Shown: in pieces, positions 1 through 5,809 of the stretch
How the letters are laid out: each line of letters starts with the position of its first letter
Position numbering within the stretch: position 1 is the first letter of the stretch
Assembly: GCA_943913905.1 (NCBI GenBank)
Contig: CALTZZ010000136.1
Span: 1 to 5,809 of the forward strand
DNA: 5,809 bases
Direction of reading: 5' to 3'
Source: an uncultured Dermabacteraceae bacterium
GTDB lineage: Bacteria; Actinomycetota; Actinomycetes; Actinomycetales; Dermabacteraceae
The notes under the pieces: model-generated
Told to the model about the DNA's origin: nothing
Seen by the model: the letters and a program-made list of their open reading frames with translations, nothing else
Databases searched by the model: none
Translations under genes and position numbers: made by a program

Positions 1-202
1 CCGTTTCTTCATCCCCAACGCGGTGACTACAACGTCATGACCCGCAACACCTAGGGCCCGTGCTCACGATGCGCCGACCTCCCCCGGGGCACTCTCCGGC
101 CCCGCTGAGGCAACGCTCATTGTGGAGATCGATGCGACTGAACTTTCAACTGTCGCCGATTGCACACAACAGGGCTCCCTAAAGGTGGCGATTATCGGTT
201 AG
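1..202 (+). pseudogene. C-terminal remnant of a probable SAF-domain protein, reading frame broken
   Basis: Codons from 110 to the TAG at 200-202 translate cleanly as ATLIVEIDATELSTVADC followed by TQQGSLKVAIIG. This has the look of the last beta-strand, helix and strand of SAF/RcpC-like proteins, often encoded just upstream of mscL in actinobacteria. The same frame is open back to 41 but has a TGA at 38-40. Further upstream, SAF-like pieces lie in different frames: VSSSPT in frame 3 (3-20), GDYNVMTRNT in frame 1 (22-51, then TAG at 52-54), and VLTM in frame 3 (about 60-71). These read like parts of one protein joined across several indels. The pieces and stops are seen directly; the family assignment is inferred from resemblance and neighbourhood. 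The gene begins outside the window. It could be a decayed gene, a low-quality sequence end, or another short C-terminus that happens to look similar. Confidence 0.4.
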
Positions 203-205
203 ATT
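200..205 (+). promoter_or_regulatory. Candidate -10 element for mscL
   Basis: TAGATT fits the actinobacterial TANNNT -10 pattern and overlaps the stop codon of the upstream remnant. It would start a transcript near 212, leaving a leader of about 63 nt before mscL. No convincing -35 hexamer lies 16-18 bp upstream, so this is weak. Confidence 0.25.
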
Positions 206-274
206 GAAACCGGAATGCGCACCTGAGTTCCACTCGCCGCCGTTCCTTCGACCCCTCAACCGAAAGGGAAGCTC

Positions 275-730
275 ATGGAAGGCTTCAAGAAGTTCATCAT
301 GCAGGGCAACGTGCTCGACCTTGCTGTCGGCGTTGTCATCGGTGGCGCTTTCACCGCTCTCATCAAGGCATTCGTTGACCACCTCATCAATCCCGTCGTA
401 GCCGTATTTGGCGGAGGCAACGTTGACGGCTTCGCCTACCGCATCATCTCTGACAACCAGGCCACCCTTCTTGACTTCGGCGCGATCATCTCCGCTCTCA
501 TCGCATTCTTCATCACGGCCGCCGTCGTGTACTTCGTGTTCGTTCTCCCCGTCAACAAGGCACGTGAGTTCGACAAGCGCCGTCGCGGCATCACAGACGA
601 AGTCACCGAACTGACCGACGTCGACCTGCTCACTGAGATCCGCGACCTTCTTGCCGCCAAAGAAGGACACCACAGCGGCCCCACCACCGGTACTTCTACC
701 GGTTCCGACGCCGTCGATCCGCGAGCCTGA
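275..730 (+). CDS. mscL: Large-conductance mechanosensitive channel MscL
   Basis: Homopentameric inner-membrane channel that opens under membrane tension during hypo-osmotic shock and releases small solutes. The 151-residue product has the same length as the mycobacterial protein. It starts with the family signature: amphipathic N-helix MEGFKKFIMQGN, then TM1 (about residues 14-38) with the small-residue run LAVGVVIGGAFTAL that forms the gate. A periplasmic loop of about 42-65 contains GGGN. TM2 spans about 68-93 and ends in VLPVNK, followed by the basic cluster KRRRG (101-105). The cytoplasmic C-terminal helix is TDVDLLTEIRDLLAAK (114-129), with a hydrophilic, probably disordered tail rich in Gly, Ser and Thr. 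The ATG is preceded by AAAGGGAA (263-270), a good Shine-Dalgarno sequence 4 nt away. A strong terminator follows at 758-790, so mscL ends its transcription unit. Confidence 0.97.
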   Translation: MEGFKKFIMQGNVLDLAVGVVIGGAFTALIKAFVDHLINPVVAVFGGGNVDGFAYRIISDNQATLLDFGAIISALIAFFITAAVVYFVFVLPVNKAREFDKRRRGITDEVTELTDVDLLTEIRDLLAAKEGHHSGPTTGTSTGSDAVDPRA

Positions 731-752
731 TCTCGGGTCCTCCTCACTCTTC

Positions 753-790
753 AAAAGCGGGAATGCATCATCATGCGTTCCCGTTTTTCT
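753..790 (+). terminator. Rho-independent terminator after mscL
   Basis: CGGGAATGCAT (758-768) pairs with ATGCGTTCCCG (773-783) across a CATC loop, giving 11 bp with one G-U wobble, followed by TTTTTCT (784-790). AAAA at 753-756 can pair with the T run, so the hairpin could also work on the other strand. It ends mscL 28 bp after its stop. It also argues against any mutY start upstream of about 790, although that frame is open back to 651. Confidence 0.93.
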
Positions 791-810
791 ATGCCCAAAC
801 TCGCAGCAGA

Positions 811-816
811 TACAGT
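811..816 (+). promoter_or_regulatory. Candidate -10 element for leaderless mutY
   Basis: TACAGT matches TANNNT and lies 8 nt upstream of the GTG at 825. Transcription would then start at or within a base or two of the start codon. No Shine-Dalgarno sequence precedes that GTG, as expected for a leaderless mRNA. The -35 region is poor, partly inside the mscL terminator T-run. Confidence 0.35.
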
Positions 817-824
817 TACTGCTT

Positions 825-1736
825 GTGACTATCCCGGCCCTATATCCGTCGCTCGCCATGTGGTTTGAAGCTCACCGCCGCCCGCTACCCTGGCGGTCGG
901 CAGACACAACGCCATGGGGCGTGCTCGTCAGCGAGATTATGGCTCAGCAGACCCCCGTATCCCGAGTAGTGGAACCGTGGAAACGCTGGATGGATCTGTG
1001 GCCAGAACCAGGCGCACTCGCTCAAGCTGATTCAGCCGATGTTCTCCGCGAATGGGGCAACCTCGGGTATCCGCGGCGGGCACTTCGCCTCCAAGAATGC
1101 GCCCGAGCTATCGTCGAACGCCACGACGGTCTCGTCCCCGAGTCCGAGGAGCACCTCCTCGCTCTCCCGGGCATTGGAACCTACACCGCAGCAGCCGTAT
1201 CTGCGTTTGCCTTCGGGCACCGCAGCGTGGTTCTGGATACTAATATTCTCCGCGTGATCGGTCGCGTGTGTGACGGCGTCGCCGCACCGCCCTTGCACCT
1301 TACGAAAGCTCAGACCGAACGCGCACGCTCCCTCGTCCCCGACAACCCATCAGAATCAGTTGTGTGGAACGAAGGGATCATGGAGCTGGGCGCTCTCATA
1401 TGCACCGCACAATCCCCCGCGTGCAGCTCGTGCCCATTTGAGTCTGCGTGCGCCTGGAAAGCAGCGGGCTTTCCAAACCAGGGGCAGCGGGTAGCCCGGC
1501 CCCAGAGGTTTGAAGGCACTGACCGACAGGTGCGGGGCCGCATCATGAAGGAACTGCGCGCCACGTCTCCCGCAAGTCTCGCGACTCTCCTGGTAGCCGC
1601 CGCGGTCCCTACCGAACGCTTCGAGCGAGTCCTCGGAACGCTGGTGGCCGACGGCCTCCTCCACGCTACGGGCAACGACGAGATTGGGCTCGGTCCCGCG
1701 CCACACGGAAGTGGTTCGGGCTCCGCAGACTCGTAA
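825..1736 (+). CDS. mutY: Adenine DNA glycosylase MutY
   Basis: Removes adenine mispaired with 8-oxoguanine or guanine in base-excision repair, preventing G:C to T:A transversions. With the GTG start the product is 303 residues. Visible are LPWR (21-24), catalytic Glu37 in SEIMAQQT, the helix-hairpin-helix LPGIGTYTAAAV (114-125), and catalytic Asp138 in VLDTNILRV. The 4Fe-4S ligands Cys193, 200, 203 and 209 have the exact C-X6-C-X2-C-X5-C spacing. Glu37 and Asp138 fall on the same numbers as in the E. coli enzyme, which supports this start. The frame is open back to 651, but that would run through the mscL end and its terminator. ATG at 858 would remove the N-terminal helix ALYPSLAMWFEAHRR. 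After the cluster only about 95 residues remain, starting with FEGTDRQVRGRI and ending in a GSGSGS tail. There is no NUDIX-like 8-oxoG-recognition domain, as is usual for short actinobacterial MutY. The gene is convergent with the DedA gene, 42 bp away. Confidence 0.93.
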   Translation: MTIPALYPSLAMWFEAHRRPLPWRSADTTPWGVLVSEIMAQQTPVSRVVEPWKRWMDLWPEPGALAQADSADVLREWGNLGYPRRALRLQECARAIVERHDGLVPESEEHLLALPGIGTYTAAAVSAFAFGHRSVVLDTNILRVIGRVCDGVAAPPLHLTKAQTERARSLVPDNPSESVVWNEGIMELGALICTAQSPACSSCPFESACAWKAAGFPNQGQRVARPQRFEGTDRQVRGRIMKELRATSPASLATLLVAAAVPTERFERVLGTLVADGLLHATGNDEIGLGPAPHGSGSGSADS

Positions 1737-1778
1737 CGTTCCCGGGGGCTCACTCCCCTACGCACTCGAGAACATTCT

Positions 1779-2402
1779 TCATCGTACGCGCGACAGCGAA
1801 CGCCGCGCCAACATCCTGCGGGCTCTGTGCGCGAGTCGCTCAAGCAGTACCGACATCCCAAACGCCACCACGAGAGCGCTCACGACGCCAAGGAGCGGAT
1901 GCTCCTGGAACCAGTGTCCCGCCGCGAATCCGATCATTGTGGAATATGCCGACCACAGCAGTGTTGCCACCACGATTCTGGGCGTAAACCGTCTCCGTGG
2001 ATACTTGGTGGCACCAGCCGCAAGATTGACGGCTGTGCGACCCAGAGGGATAAACCTAGCCGTCACGAAAAACACGAAAGCGTGACGCTGCAGCCCCATC
2101 TCAGCCGCATTGATTGCCGTGCGACCACGGCCTTCCCGGAAGAACCGGATCTTCTCCCACCCCACGGAACGCCCGATCCCATAGGCCACATGGTCGCCGC
2201 AGCACGCACCTGCCCAGCCAGCCAGGACGAGCGGAATGACGAGTGGGTATCCGTTCGAACTCGCGAGCGAGCCAAGAGCCACGAGAACTGACTCGCTCGG
2301 CACGGTTGGGAAGAATCCATCTACGAGTGCGCACGCTGCGACCACAAGGTGGACCCACCACTGATCAGCGATCCCTAGGATCCACTCTTGAACGGCCTGC
2401 AT
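1779..2402 (-). CDS. DedA/VTT-family integral membrane protein
   Basis: DedA-family proteins are polytopic inner-membrane proteins. Several members recycle or flip lipid carriers such as undecaprenyl phosphate or phospholipids, and the family is tied to envelope integrity and proton-motive force. The exact substrate here cannot be read from sequence. The 207-residue product is of normal length. It has the re-entrant-loop motif FPTVPSES (31-38, Glu37), GAxxGD ending at Asp70, and the second signature RFIPLGR (116-122) followed by NLAAG. Hydrophobic segments lie at about 16-30, 38-65, 108-130, 142-162 and 168-187. The C-terminus (188-207) is strongly basic with nine Arg, typical of a cytoplasmic anchor. 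The ATG at 2402 has only a distant GAGG (2417-2420), 14 nt upstream. A TAGCTT 8 nt upstream suggests a leaderless start instead. The gene points the same way as clpC but is separated from it by a long hairpin. Confidence 0.92.
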   Translation of the reverse strand: MQAVQEWILGIADQWWVHLVVAACALVDGFFPTVPSESVLVALGSLASSNGYPLVIPLVLAGWAGACCGDHVAYGIGRSVGWEKIRFFREGRGRTAINAAEMGLQRHAFVFFVTARFIPLGRTAVNLAAGATKYPRRRFTPRIVVATLLWSAYSTMIGFAAGHWFQEHPLLGVVSALVVAFGMSVLLERLAHRARRMLARRSLSRVR

Positions 2403-2410
2403 GGCTATCT

Positions 2411-2416
2411 AAGCTA
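2411..2416 (-). promoter_or_regulatory. Candidate -10 element for the DedA gene
   Basis: On the minus strand TAGCTT fits TANNNT and is separated by exactly 8 nt from the ATG at 2402, the same spacing as seen at mutY. No clear -35 hexamer is present. A leaderless transcript would explain the weak ribosome-binding site. Confidence 0.33.
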
Positions 2417-2451
2417 CCTCGTCAGTTGGCATGACGACGGGACCAAACGCA

Positions 2452-2493
2452 CGCAAGGGCCGACGGTGCGGGTGGCAACCGTCGGCCCTTGTG
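2452..2493 (-). terminator. Long hairpin after clpC, probable terminator
   Basis: AAGGGCCGACGGT (2455-2467) and ACCGTCGGCCCTT (2478-2490) form a perfect 13-bp inverted repeat with a 10-nt loop. Pairing extends by C-G, a wobble and C-G to 2452 and 2493. It lies 31 bp past the clpC stop and 50 bp before the DedA start. On the minus strand it is followed by GCGTGCGTTTGG rather than a true U-run, so it is an intrinsic terminator of the U-poor kind common in GC-rich bacteria. Confidence 0.75.
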
Positions 2494-2523
2494 CTATCGC
2501 CGCAACGCGGCTAGCTCGGGTCT

Positions 2524-5037
2524 CTATTCTCCCGTGATGTCTTCGACCGAAATGTCGTCGGAAATGCGGACCAGTTCGCCGTCATCGTTCTTCGTCGAGA
2601 ACGTGAAAGCCCCGAGCGGGCCTTCACCTTCCGAGTCGATCACGATCGTGTCACCCGCCTTGACCTGGCCGAACAGGATGCGCTCCGAGAGTGCGTCCTC
2701 GATATCGCGTTGGATCGTCCGGCGTAGCGGGCGGGCGCCTAGCACAGGGTCGTACCCCTTTTCGGCAAGGAGCTGCTTAGCGTTTGCCGTGAGCTCCACT
2801 GACATCTCCTGCTCGGCAAGGCGGTCTCCCAGCTTGCTGACCATGAGGTCCACGATCTGCTTGATCTCTTCGATCGAGAGCTGAGGGAACACCACGATGT
2901 CGTCCACGCGGTTGAGGAACTCGGGCCGGAAGTGCTGCTTCAGCTCTTCGTTGACCTTCGCCTTCATCCGCTCGTAGCTCGTGGACAGATCGCCGCCGGC
3001 CTGGAAGCCGATGGAAACCCCCTTTGCAATATCGCGGGTACCGAGGTTCGTGGTCATGATGATCACGGTGTTCTTGAAGTCCACGACACGGCCCTGCGAA
3101 TCGGTGAGGCGACCATCTTCCAGGATCTGGAGCAGCGAGTTGAAGATGTCCACGTGCGCCTTTTCGATCTCGTCGAAGAGGACCACGGAGAACGGTTTAC
3201 GCCGCACCTTCTCGGTGAGCTGACCACCCTCGTCGTAACCCACGTAGCCGGGAGGCGAGCCGAACAGCCGCGATGCGGTGTGCTTCTCGCCGAACTCCGA
3301 CATGTCGAGAGTAATGAGTGCATCGTCGTCGCCGAACAGGAACTCTGCGAGCGCTTTGGCCAGCTCGGTCTTACCAACACCGGTGGGGCCGGCGAAGATG
3401 AATGAGCCGCCAGGCCGCTTCGGGTCTTTGAGGCCCGCGCGGGTACGACGGATCGACTGCGAGAGCGCCTGGATGGCCTCGTCCTGGCCAATAACGCGCT
3501 TGTGAAGCTCCTGCTCCATGTTGAGCAGTCGAGCCGATTCCTGCTCGTTGAGACGGACGATCGGAATACCCGTGGAAGCGGCCAGTACCTCGGCGATAAT
3601 TTCGTCGTTCACGATACTGATCGCGTCCGATTCACCGTTACGCCACGCGTCTTCCCTGGTCTTGCGTTCCTCGGTGAGCTTCTGCTCGTCATCCCGGAGC
3701 GCAGCCGCCTTCTCAAAGTCCTGGGCGTCGATCGCGGATTCCTTCGCCTTCCGGGTTTCTTCGATCTTCTGATCGAATTCCTTGAGCTCGGGCGGTGCGC
3801 TGAGTCGCCGAATCCGGAGTCGGGCACCGGCTTCGTCGATCAGGTCGATGGCCTTGTCCGGGAGGAAGCGGTCGTTGATATAGCGCGCACCAAGATTCGC
3901 GGCTGCATCCAGCGCGTCGTCCGTGATGGTCACCTTGTGGAACGACTCGTAACGGTCGCGCAAGCCCTTGAGGATCTCCACCGTGTCCGCAACCGACGGT
4001 TCCTCCACGTGAATGGGCTGGAAACGACGCTCGAGGGCGGCATCCTTCTCGATGTTCTTGCGGTACTCGTCAAGCGTGGTGGCACCAATGGTTTGAAGCT
4101 CGCCACGCGCCAGCATTGGCTTGAGAATATTGGCGGCGTCAATAGCGCCCTCAGCGGCACCAGCGCCCACGAGAGTGTGAATCTCGTCGATAAAGAGGAC
4201 GATGTCGCCGCGAGTCTTGATTTCCTTGAGCACCTTCTTGAGGCGCTCTTCGAAATCACCGCGGTAGCGGGAACCAGCCACGAGCGAGCCGAGATCAAGC
4301 GTGTACAGCTGCTTATCTTTGAGCGTTTCGGGTACATCGCCAGCCACAATGGACTGTGCGAGCCCCTCAACGACGGCGCTCTTACCCACGCCAGGTTCAC
4401 CGATAAGAACGGGATTGTTCTTAGTACGGCGGCTGAGCACCTGCATCACCCGCTCGGCCTCTTTCTCACGGCCGATAACAGGATCAAGTTCACGGTCTCG
4501 CGCGGCCTGCGTGAGGTTACGCCCGAACTGGTCCAACACGAGCGAACCAGACTGCTGCCCCTCTTGGTTCGGGCCACCAGCGTTCACGGTTTCCTTACCC
4601 TGATAGCCAGACAGACGCTCGATGACTTCTTGACGAACGGCCGAAGGCTGAGCGCCCAGGCGAGTCAGGACCTTAACGGCGACACCATCGCCTTCACGCA
4701 GCAGACCAAGCAGAATGTGCTCGGTTCCAATGTATCCGTGCCCCAACTGAAGGGCTTCGCGCAGGCTCAACTCGAGCACCTTCTTGGCGCGCGGGGTAAA
4801 CGGGATGTGCCCCGTGGGAGCCTGAGACCCCTCGGTAATGATTTCGCGTACCTGCTCCCGCACACCTTCGAGCGTGATGCCCAGCGCCTCGAGAGCCTTT
4901 GCACCTACACCTTCACCCTCATGGATGAGGCCCAGGAGGATGTGCTCGGTGCCAATGTAGTTGTGGTTGAGAAGCCGCGCCTCATCCTGCGCAAGCACAA
5001 TGACTCGGCGGGCGCGATCGGTAAACCTCTCGAACAT
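2524..5037 (-). CDS. clpC: ClpC, AAA+ unfoldase of the ClpCP protease
   Basis: Hexameric cytosolic ATPase that unfolds proteins and feeds them to ClpP. The 837-residue product is full length. The N-domain has two Clp repeats, each with YIGTEHILLGL (27-37 and 102-112). Glu31 and Glu106 sit where B. subtilis ClpC binds phospho-arginine. AAA1 has Walker A GEPGVGKS (213-220), Walker B VLFIDE (280-285) and arginine-finger candidates in LERRF (335-339). The middle coiled coil contains a UVR-type stretch, AIDAQDFEKAAALRDDEQKL (435-454), which marks ClpC rather than ClpB or ClpA. AAA2 has Walker A GPTGVGKT (550-557), Walker B VVLFDE (618-623), the ClpP-docking loop IGF (676-678) and sensor-2 GARPLRR (767-773). 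The ATG is preceded by AAGGGAGA (5041-5048), a strong Shine-Dalgarno sequence 3 nt away. A ClgR-like operator lies 66 bp upstream. No key residue is missing. Confidence 0.98.
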   Translation of the reverse strand: MFERFTDRARRVIVLAQDEARLLNHNYIGTEHILLGLIHEGEGVGAKALEALGITLEGVREQVREIITEGSQAPTGHIPFTPRAKKVLELSLREALQLGHGYIGTEHILLGLLREGDGVAVKVLTRLGAQPSAVRQEVIERLSGYQGKETVNAGGPNQEGQQSGSLVLDQFGRNLTQAARDRELDPVIGREKEAERVMQVLSRRTKNNPVLIGEPGVGKSAVVEGLAQSIVAGDVPETLKDKQLYTLDLGSLVAGSRYRGDFEERLKKVLKEIKTRGDIVLFIDEIHTLVGAGAAEGAIDAANILKPMLARGELQTIGATTLDEYRKNIEKDAALERRFQPIHVEEPSVADTVEILKGLRDRYESFHKVTITDDALDAAANLGARYINDRFLPDKAIDLIDEAGARLRIRRLSAPPELKEFDQKIEETRKAKESAIDAQDFEKAAALRDDEQKLTEERKTREDAWRNGESDAISIVNDEIIAEVLAASTGIPIVRLNEQESARLLNMEQELHKRVIGQDEAIQALSQSIRRTRAGLKDPKRPGGSFIFAGPTGVGKTELAKALAEFLFGDDDALITLDMSEFGEKHTASRLFGSPPGYVGYDEGGQLTEKVRRKPFSVVLFDEIEKAHVDIFNSLLQILEDGRLTDSQGRVVDFKNTVIIMTTNLGTRDIAKGVSIGFQAGGDLSTSYERMKAKVNEELKQHFRPEFLNRVDDIVVFPQLSIEEIKQIVDLMVSKLGDRLAEQEMSVELTANAKQLLAEKGYDPVLGARPLRRTIQRDIEDALSERILFGQVKAGDTIVIDSEGEGPLGAFTFSTKNDDGELVRISDDISVEDITGE

Positions 5038-5068
5038 AGCTCTCCCTTAGATTGTCGGCGTTGGAACG

Positions 5069-5074
5069 AGCCTA
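5069..5074 (-). promoter_or_regulatory. Candidate -10 element for clpC
   Basis: Minus-strand TAGGCT fits TANNNT. It would start transcription near 5062, leaving a leader of about 24 nt that contains the clpC Shine-Dalgarno sequence. The 17-bp-spaced -35 position reads GGGTAT, a poor match, as expected of a promoter that needs an activator. Confidence 0.35.
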
Positions 5075-5102
5075 CGTGCCTGGGCAGGGGCATACCCAGA
5101 CT

Positions 5103-5116
5103 GTTCGCCACCGGCG
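5103..5116. promoter_or_regulatory. ClgR-like operator between clpC and mqo
   Basis: GTTCGC-CACCG-GCG matches exactly the GTTCGC-N5-GCG consensus known for ClgR, the actinobacterial activator of clp genes. The core is the dyad CGC-N5-GCG. Its centre lies about 48 bp upstream of the predicted clpC start, a normal place for an activator touching the -35 region. That clp genes are ClgR targets in Streptomyces and Corynebacterium is established; binding here is inferred. Confidence 0.65.
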
Positions 5117-5129
5117 TGAAAGTGCCGCG

Positions 5130-5135
5130 TAGGAT
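5130..5135 (+). promoter_or_regulatory. Candidate -10 element for mqo
   Basis: TAGGAT is a good TANNNT match and would start a transcript near 5142, with a leader of about 45 nt to the mqo TTG. The -35 position with a 17-bp spacer (5107-5112) falls inside the ClgR-like box and does not resemble TTGACA. Confidence 0.4.
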
Positions 5136-5172
5136 GAAACGCAAGTCGTGTGCGCAATGATGCGCTGGAAGT

Positions 5173-5179
5173 AAAGGAG
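5173..5179 (+). promoter_or_regulatory. Ribosome-binding site fixing the mqo TTG start
   Basis: AAAGGAG lies 7 nt before TTG at 5187. An in-frame TAA at 5172-5174 excludes any earlier start, and no in-frame ATG or GTG lies between the Shine-Dalgarno sequence and the FAD-binding motif. TTG is therefore the best start. Confidence 0.85.
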
Positions 5180-5186
5180 TGAATCG

Positions 5187-5809
5187 TTGGCGAAGCCGAG
5201 CCCGCAGTTGACTGCAGAACGTGCAGACGTCGTCCTCATCGGCGGAGGCATCGCTTCTGCCACGCTGGCCGCATTACTCTCTGAACTCGAGCCTCAGTGG
5301 CAGATTGTTGTCCTCGAAAAACTTGATTCCGTGGGGCTTGAATCGTCCGACGGTTGGAATAACGCCGGGACCGGGCACTCCGCCCTCTGCGAATTGAACT
5401 ACACCCCGCAAGATATCGACGGCGCGGTCAATCCCACCAAGGCTGTGGCTATTAACGAGCAGTTCCAGCTGTCGCGTCAGTTCTGGGCTTCACTGGTGCG
5501 GGACGGAAAGATCGGCGCCCCGTCGAACTTCATCCGTTCGGTCGCGCACATGAGCTTCGTGCGAGGAACGGAAAACGTCGATTTTCTTAACCGGCGTTAC
5601 GAGGCCCTTTCTCAACACCCCCTGTTCGACCGCATGGAGTTCACGTCTGACCATGCCCGAATCAGCGAGTGGGCACCGCTCATCACGCGAGGCCGCCTCG
5701 TCACAGAAACCGTAGCTGCTACCCGATCGGTGGATGGAACCGACGTGGACTTCGGTGCGCTCACTCGGACCCTCTTTGACTACGCCGCGACCGTCGAGAC
5801 CCGCGTCAT
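5187..5809 (+). CDS. mqo: Malate:quinone oxidoreductase, N-terminal part
   Basis: FAD-dependent peripheral membrane enzyme that oxidises (S)-malate to oxaloacetate and passes electrons to the quinone pool, serving both the TCA cycle and respiration. The 207 residues present begin with a short polar leader. The FAD Rossmann segment follows: VVLIGGGIASATLAALL (15-31), with IVVLEK ending the second strand (40-45). The Mqo signature ESSDGWNNAGTGHSALCELN (52-71) comes next. The later stretch VDGTDVDFGALT is also typical. Family members are about 490-500 residues, so roughly 40% is here and the gene runs off the right edge. The start is TTG, set by a strong Shine-Dalgarno sequence and an upstream in-frame stop. 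It is divergent from clpC, with a 149-bp shared spacer. No defect is seen in the visible part. Confidence 0.96.
   Translation, partial: MAKPSPQLTAERADVVLIGGGIASATLAALLSELEPQWQIVVLEKLDSVGLESSDGWNNAGTGHSALCELNYTPQDIDGAVNPTKAVAINEQFQLSRQFWASLVRDGKIGAPSNFIRSVAHMSFVRGTENVDFLNRRYEALSQHPLFDRMEFTSDHARISEWAPLITRGRLVTETVAATRSVDGTDVDFGALTRTLFDYAATVETRV

Noticed and set aside
179..859. A 226-codon open frame on the minus strand opposite mscL
   Set aside because: It mirrors the mscL codons, runs through the mscL terminator hairpin and shows no family signature.
791..868. Small ATG frame of 25 codons overlapping the mutY start
   Set aside because: It has no Shine-Dalgarno sequence, starts right after the terminator T-run, and its peptide (MPKLAADTV...) has no recognisable feature. 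It is most likely chance.
1744..1758. GGGG/CCCC mini-hairpin between mutY and the DedA gene
   Set aside because: Only 4-5 bp of stem with a 7-nt loop and no T-run on either side; too weak to call as a shared terminator for the convergent pair.
5080..5099. CTGGG/CCCAG inverted repeat in the clpC promoter region
   Set aside because: Five base pairs around a 10-base spacer in GC-rich DNA is expected by chance and matches no operator I recognise.
3502..5160. A 552-codon open frame on the plus strand opposite clpC
   Set aside because: It lies almost wholly antisense to an unmistakable clpC. Its product shows no recognisable fold, and long antisense frames are expected opposite GC-biased coding sequence.
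1..5809. Search for a new multi-gene system, mobile element, CRISPR array or RNA gene
   Set aside because: All genes except the left-edge remnant belong confidently to well-known families and are separately transcribed. No direct-repeat arrays, transposase, terminal inverted repeats or tRNA-like folds were seen.

Overview
The window looks like a conserved housekeeping stretch from an actinobacterium. The GC-rich coding style, the short MutY without a C-terminal 8-oxoG-recognition (NUDIX-like) domain, the MscL of mycobacterial length, the ClpC with two AAA+ domains and a malate:quinone oxidoreductase all fit Actinomycetota, perhaps Micrococcales or Actinomycetales. Species cannot be named from this.

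Layout, left to right: (i) 1-202, the tail of an upstream gene on + that resembles the C-terminus of a SAF-domain protein but is interrupted by stops and apparent frame changes; (ii) mscL on + (275-730), followed by a strong intrinsic terminator (758-790); (iii) mutY on + (825-1736), probably starting at a GTG with no Shine-Dalgarno sequence; (iv) a DedA/VTT membrane protein gene on - (1779-2402), convergent with mutY; (v) a long hairpin at 2452-2493, downstream of clpC; (vi) clpC on - (2524-5037); (vii) a 149-bp divergent intergenic region (5038-5186) holding an exact match to the actinobacterial ClgR operator consensus; (viii) the first 40% or so of mqo on + (5187-5809), starting at TTG and running off the window.

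The genes do not form one pathway. MscL and DedA concern the membrane (osmotic release and probably lipid-carrier flipping), MutY repairs oxidised DNA, ClpC unfolds proteins for the ClpP protease, and Mqo feeds electrons from malate into the quinone pool. Each gene appears to have its own transcription unit. The best regulatory lead is the clpC-mqo spacer: the ClgR-like box sits about 48 bp upstream of a predicted clpC start and covers the -35 region of a predicted mqo promoter. I found no mobile element, CRISPR array, tRNA, rRNA or new multi-gene system.
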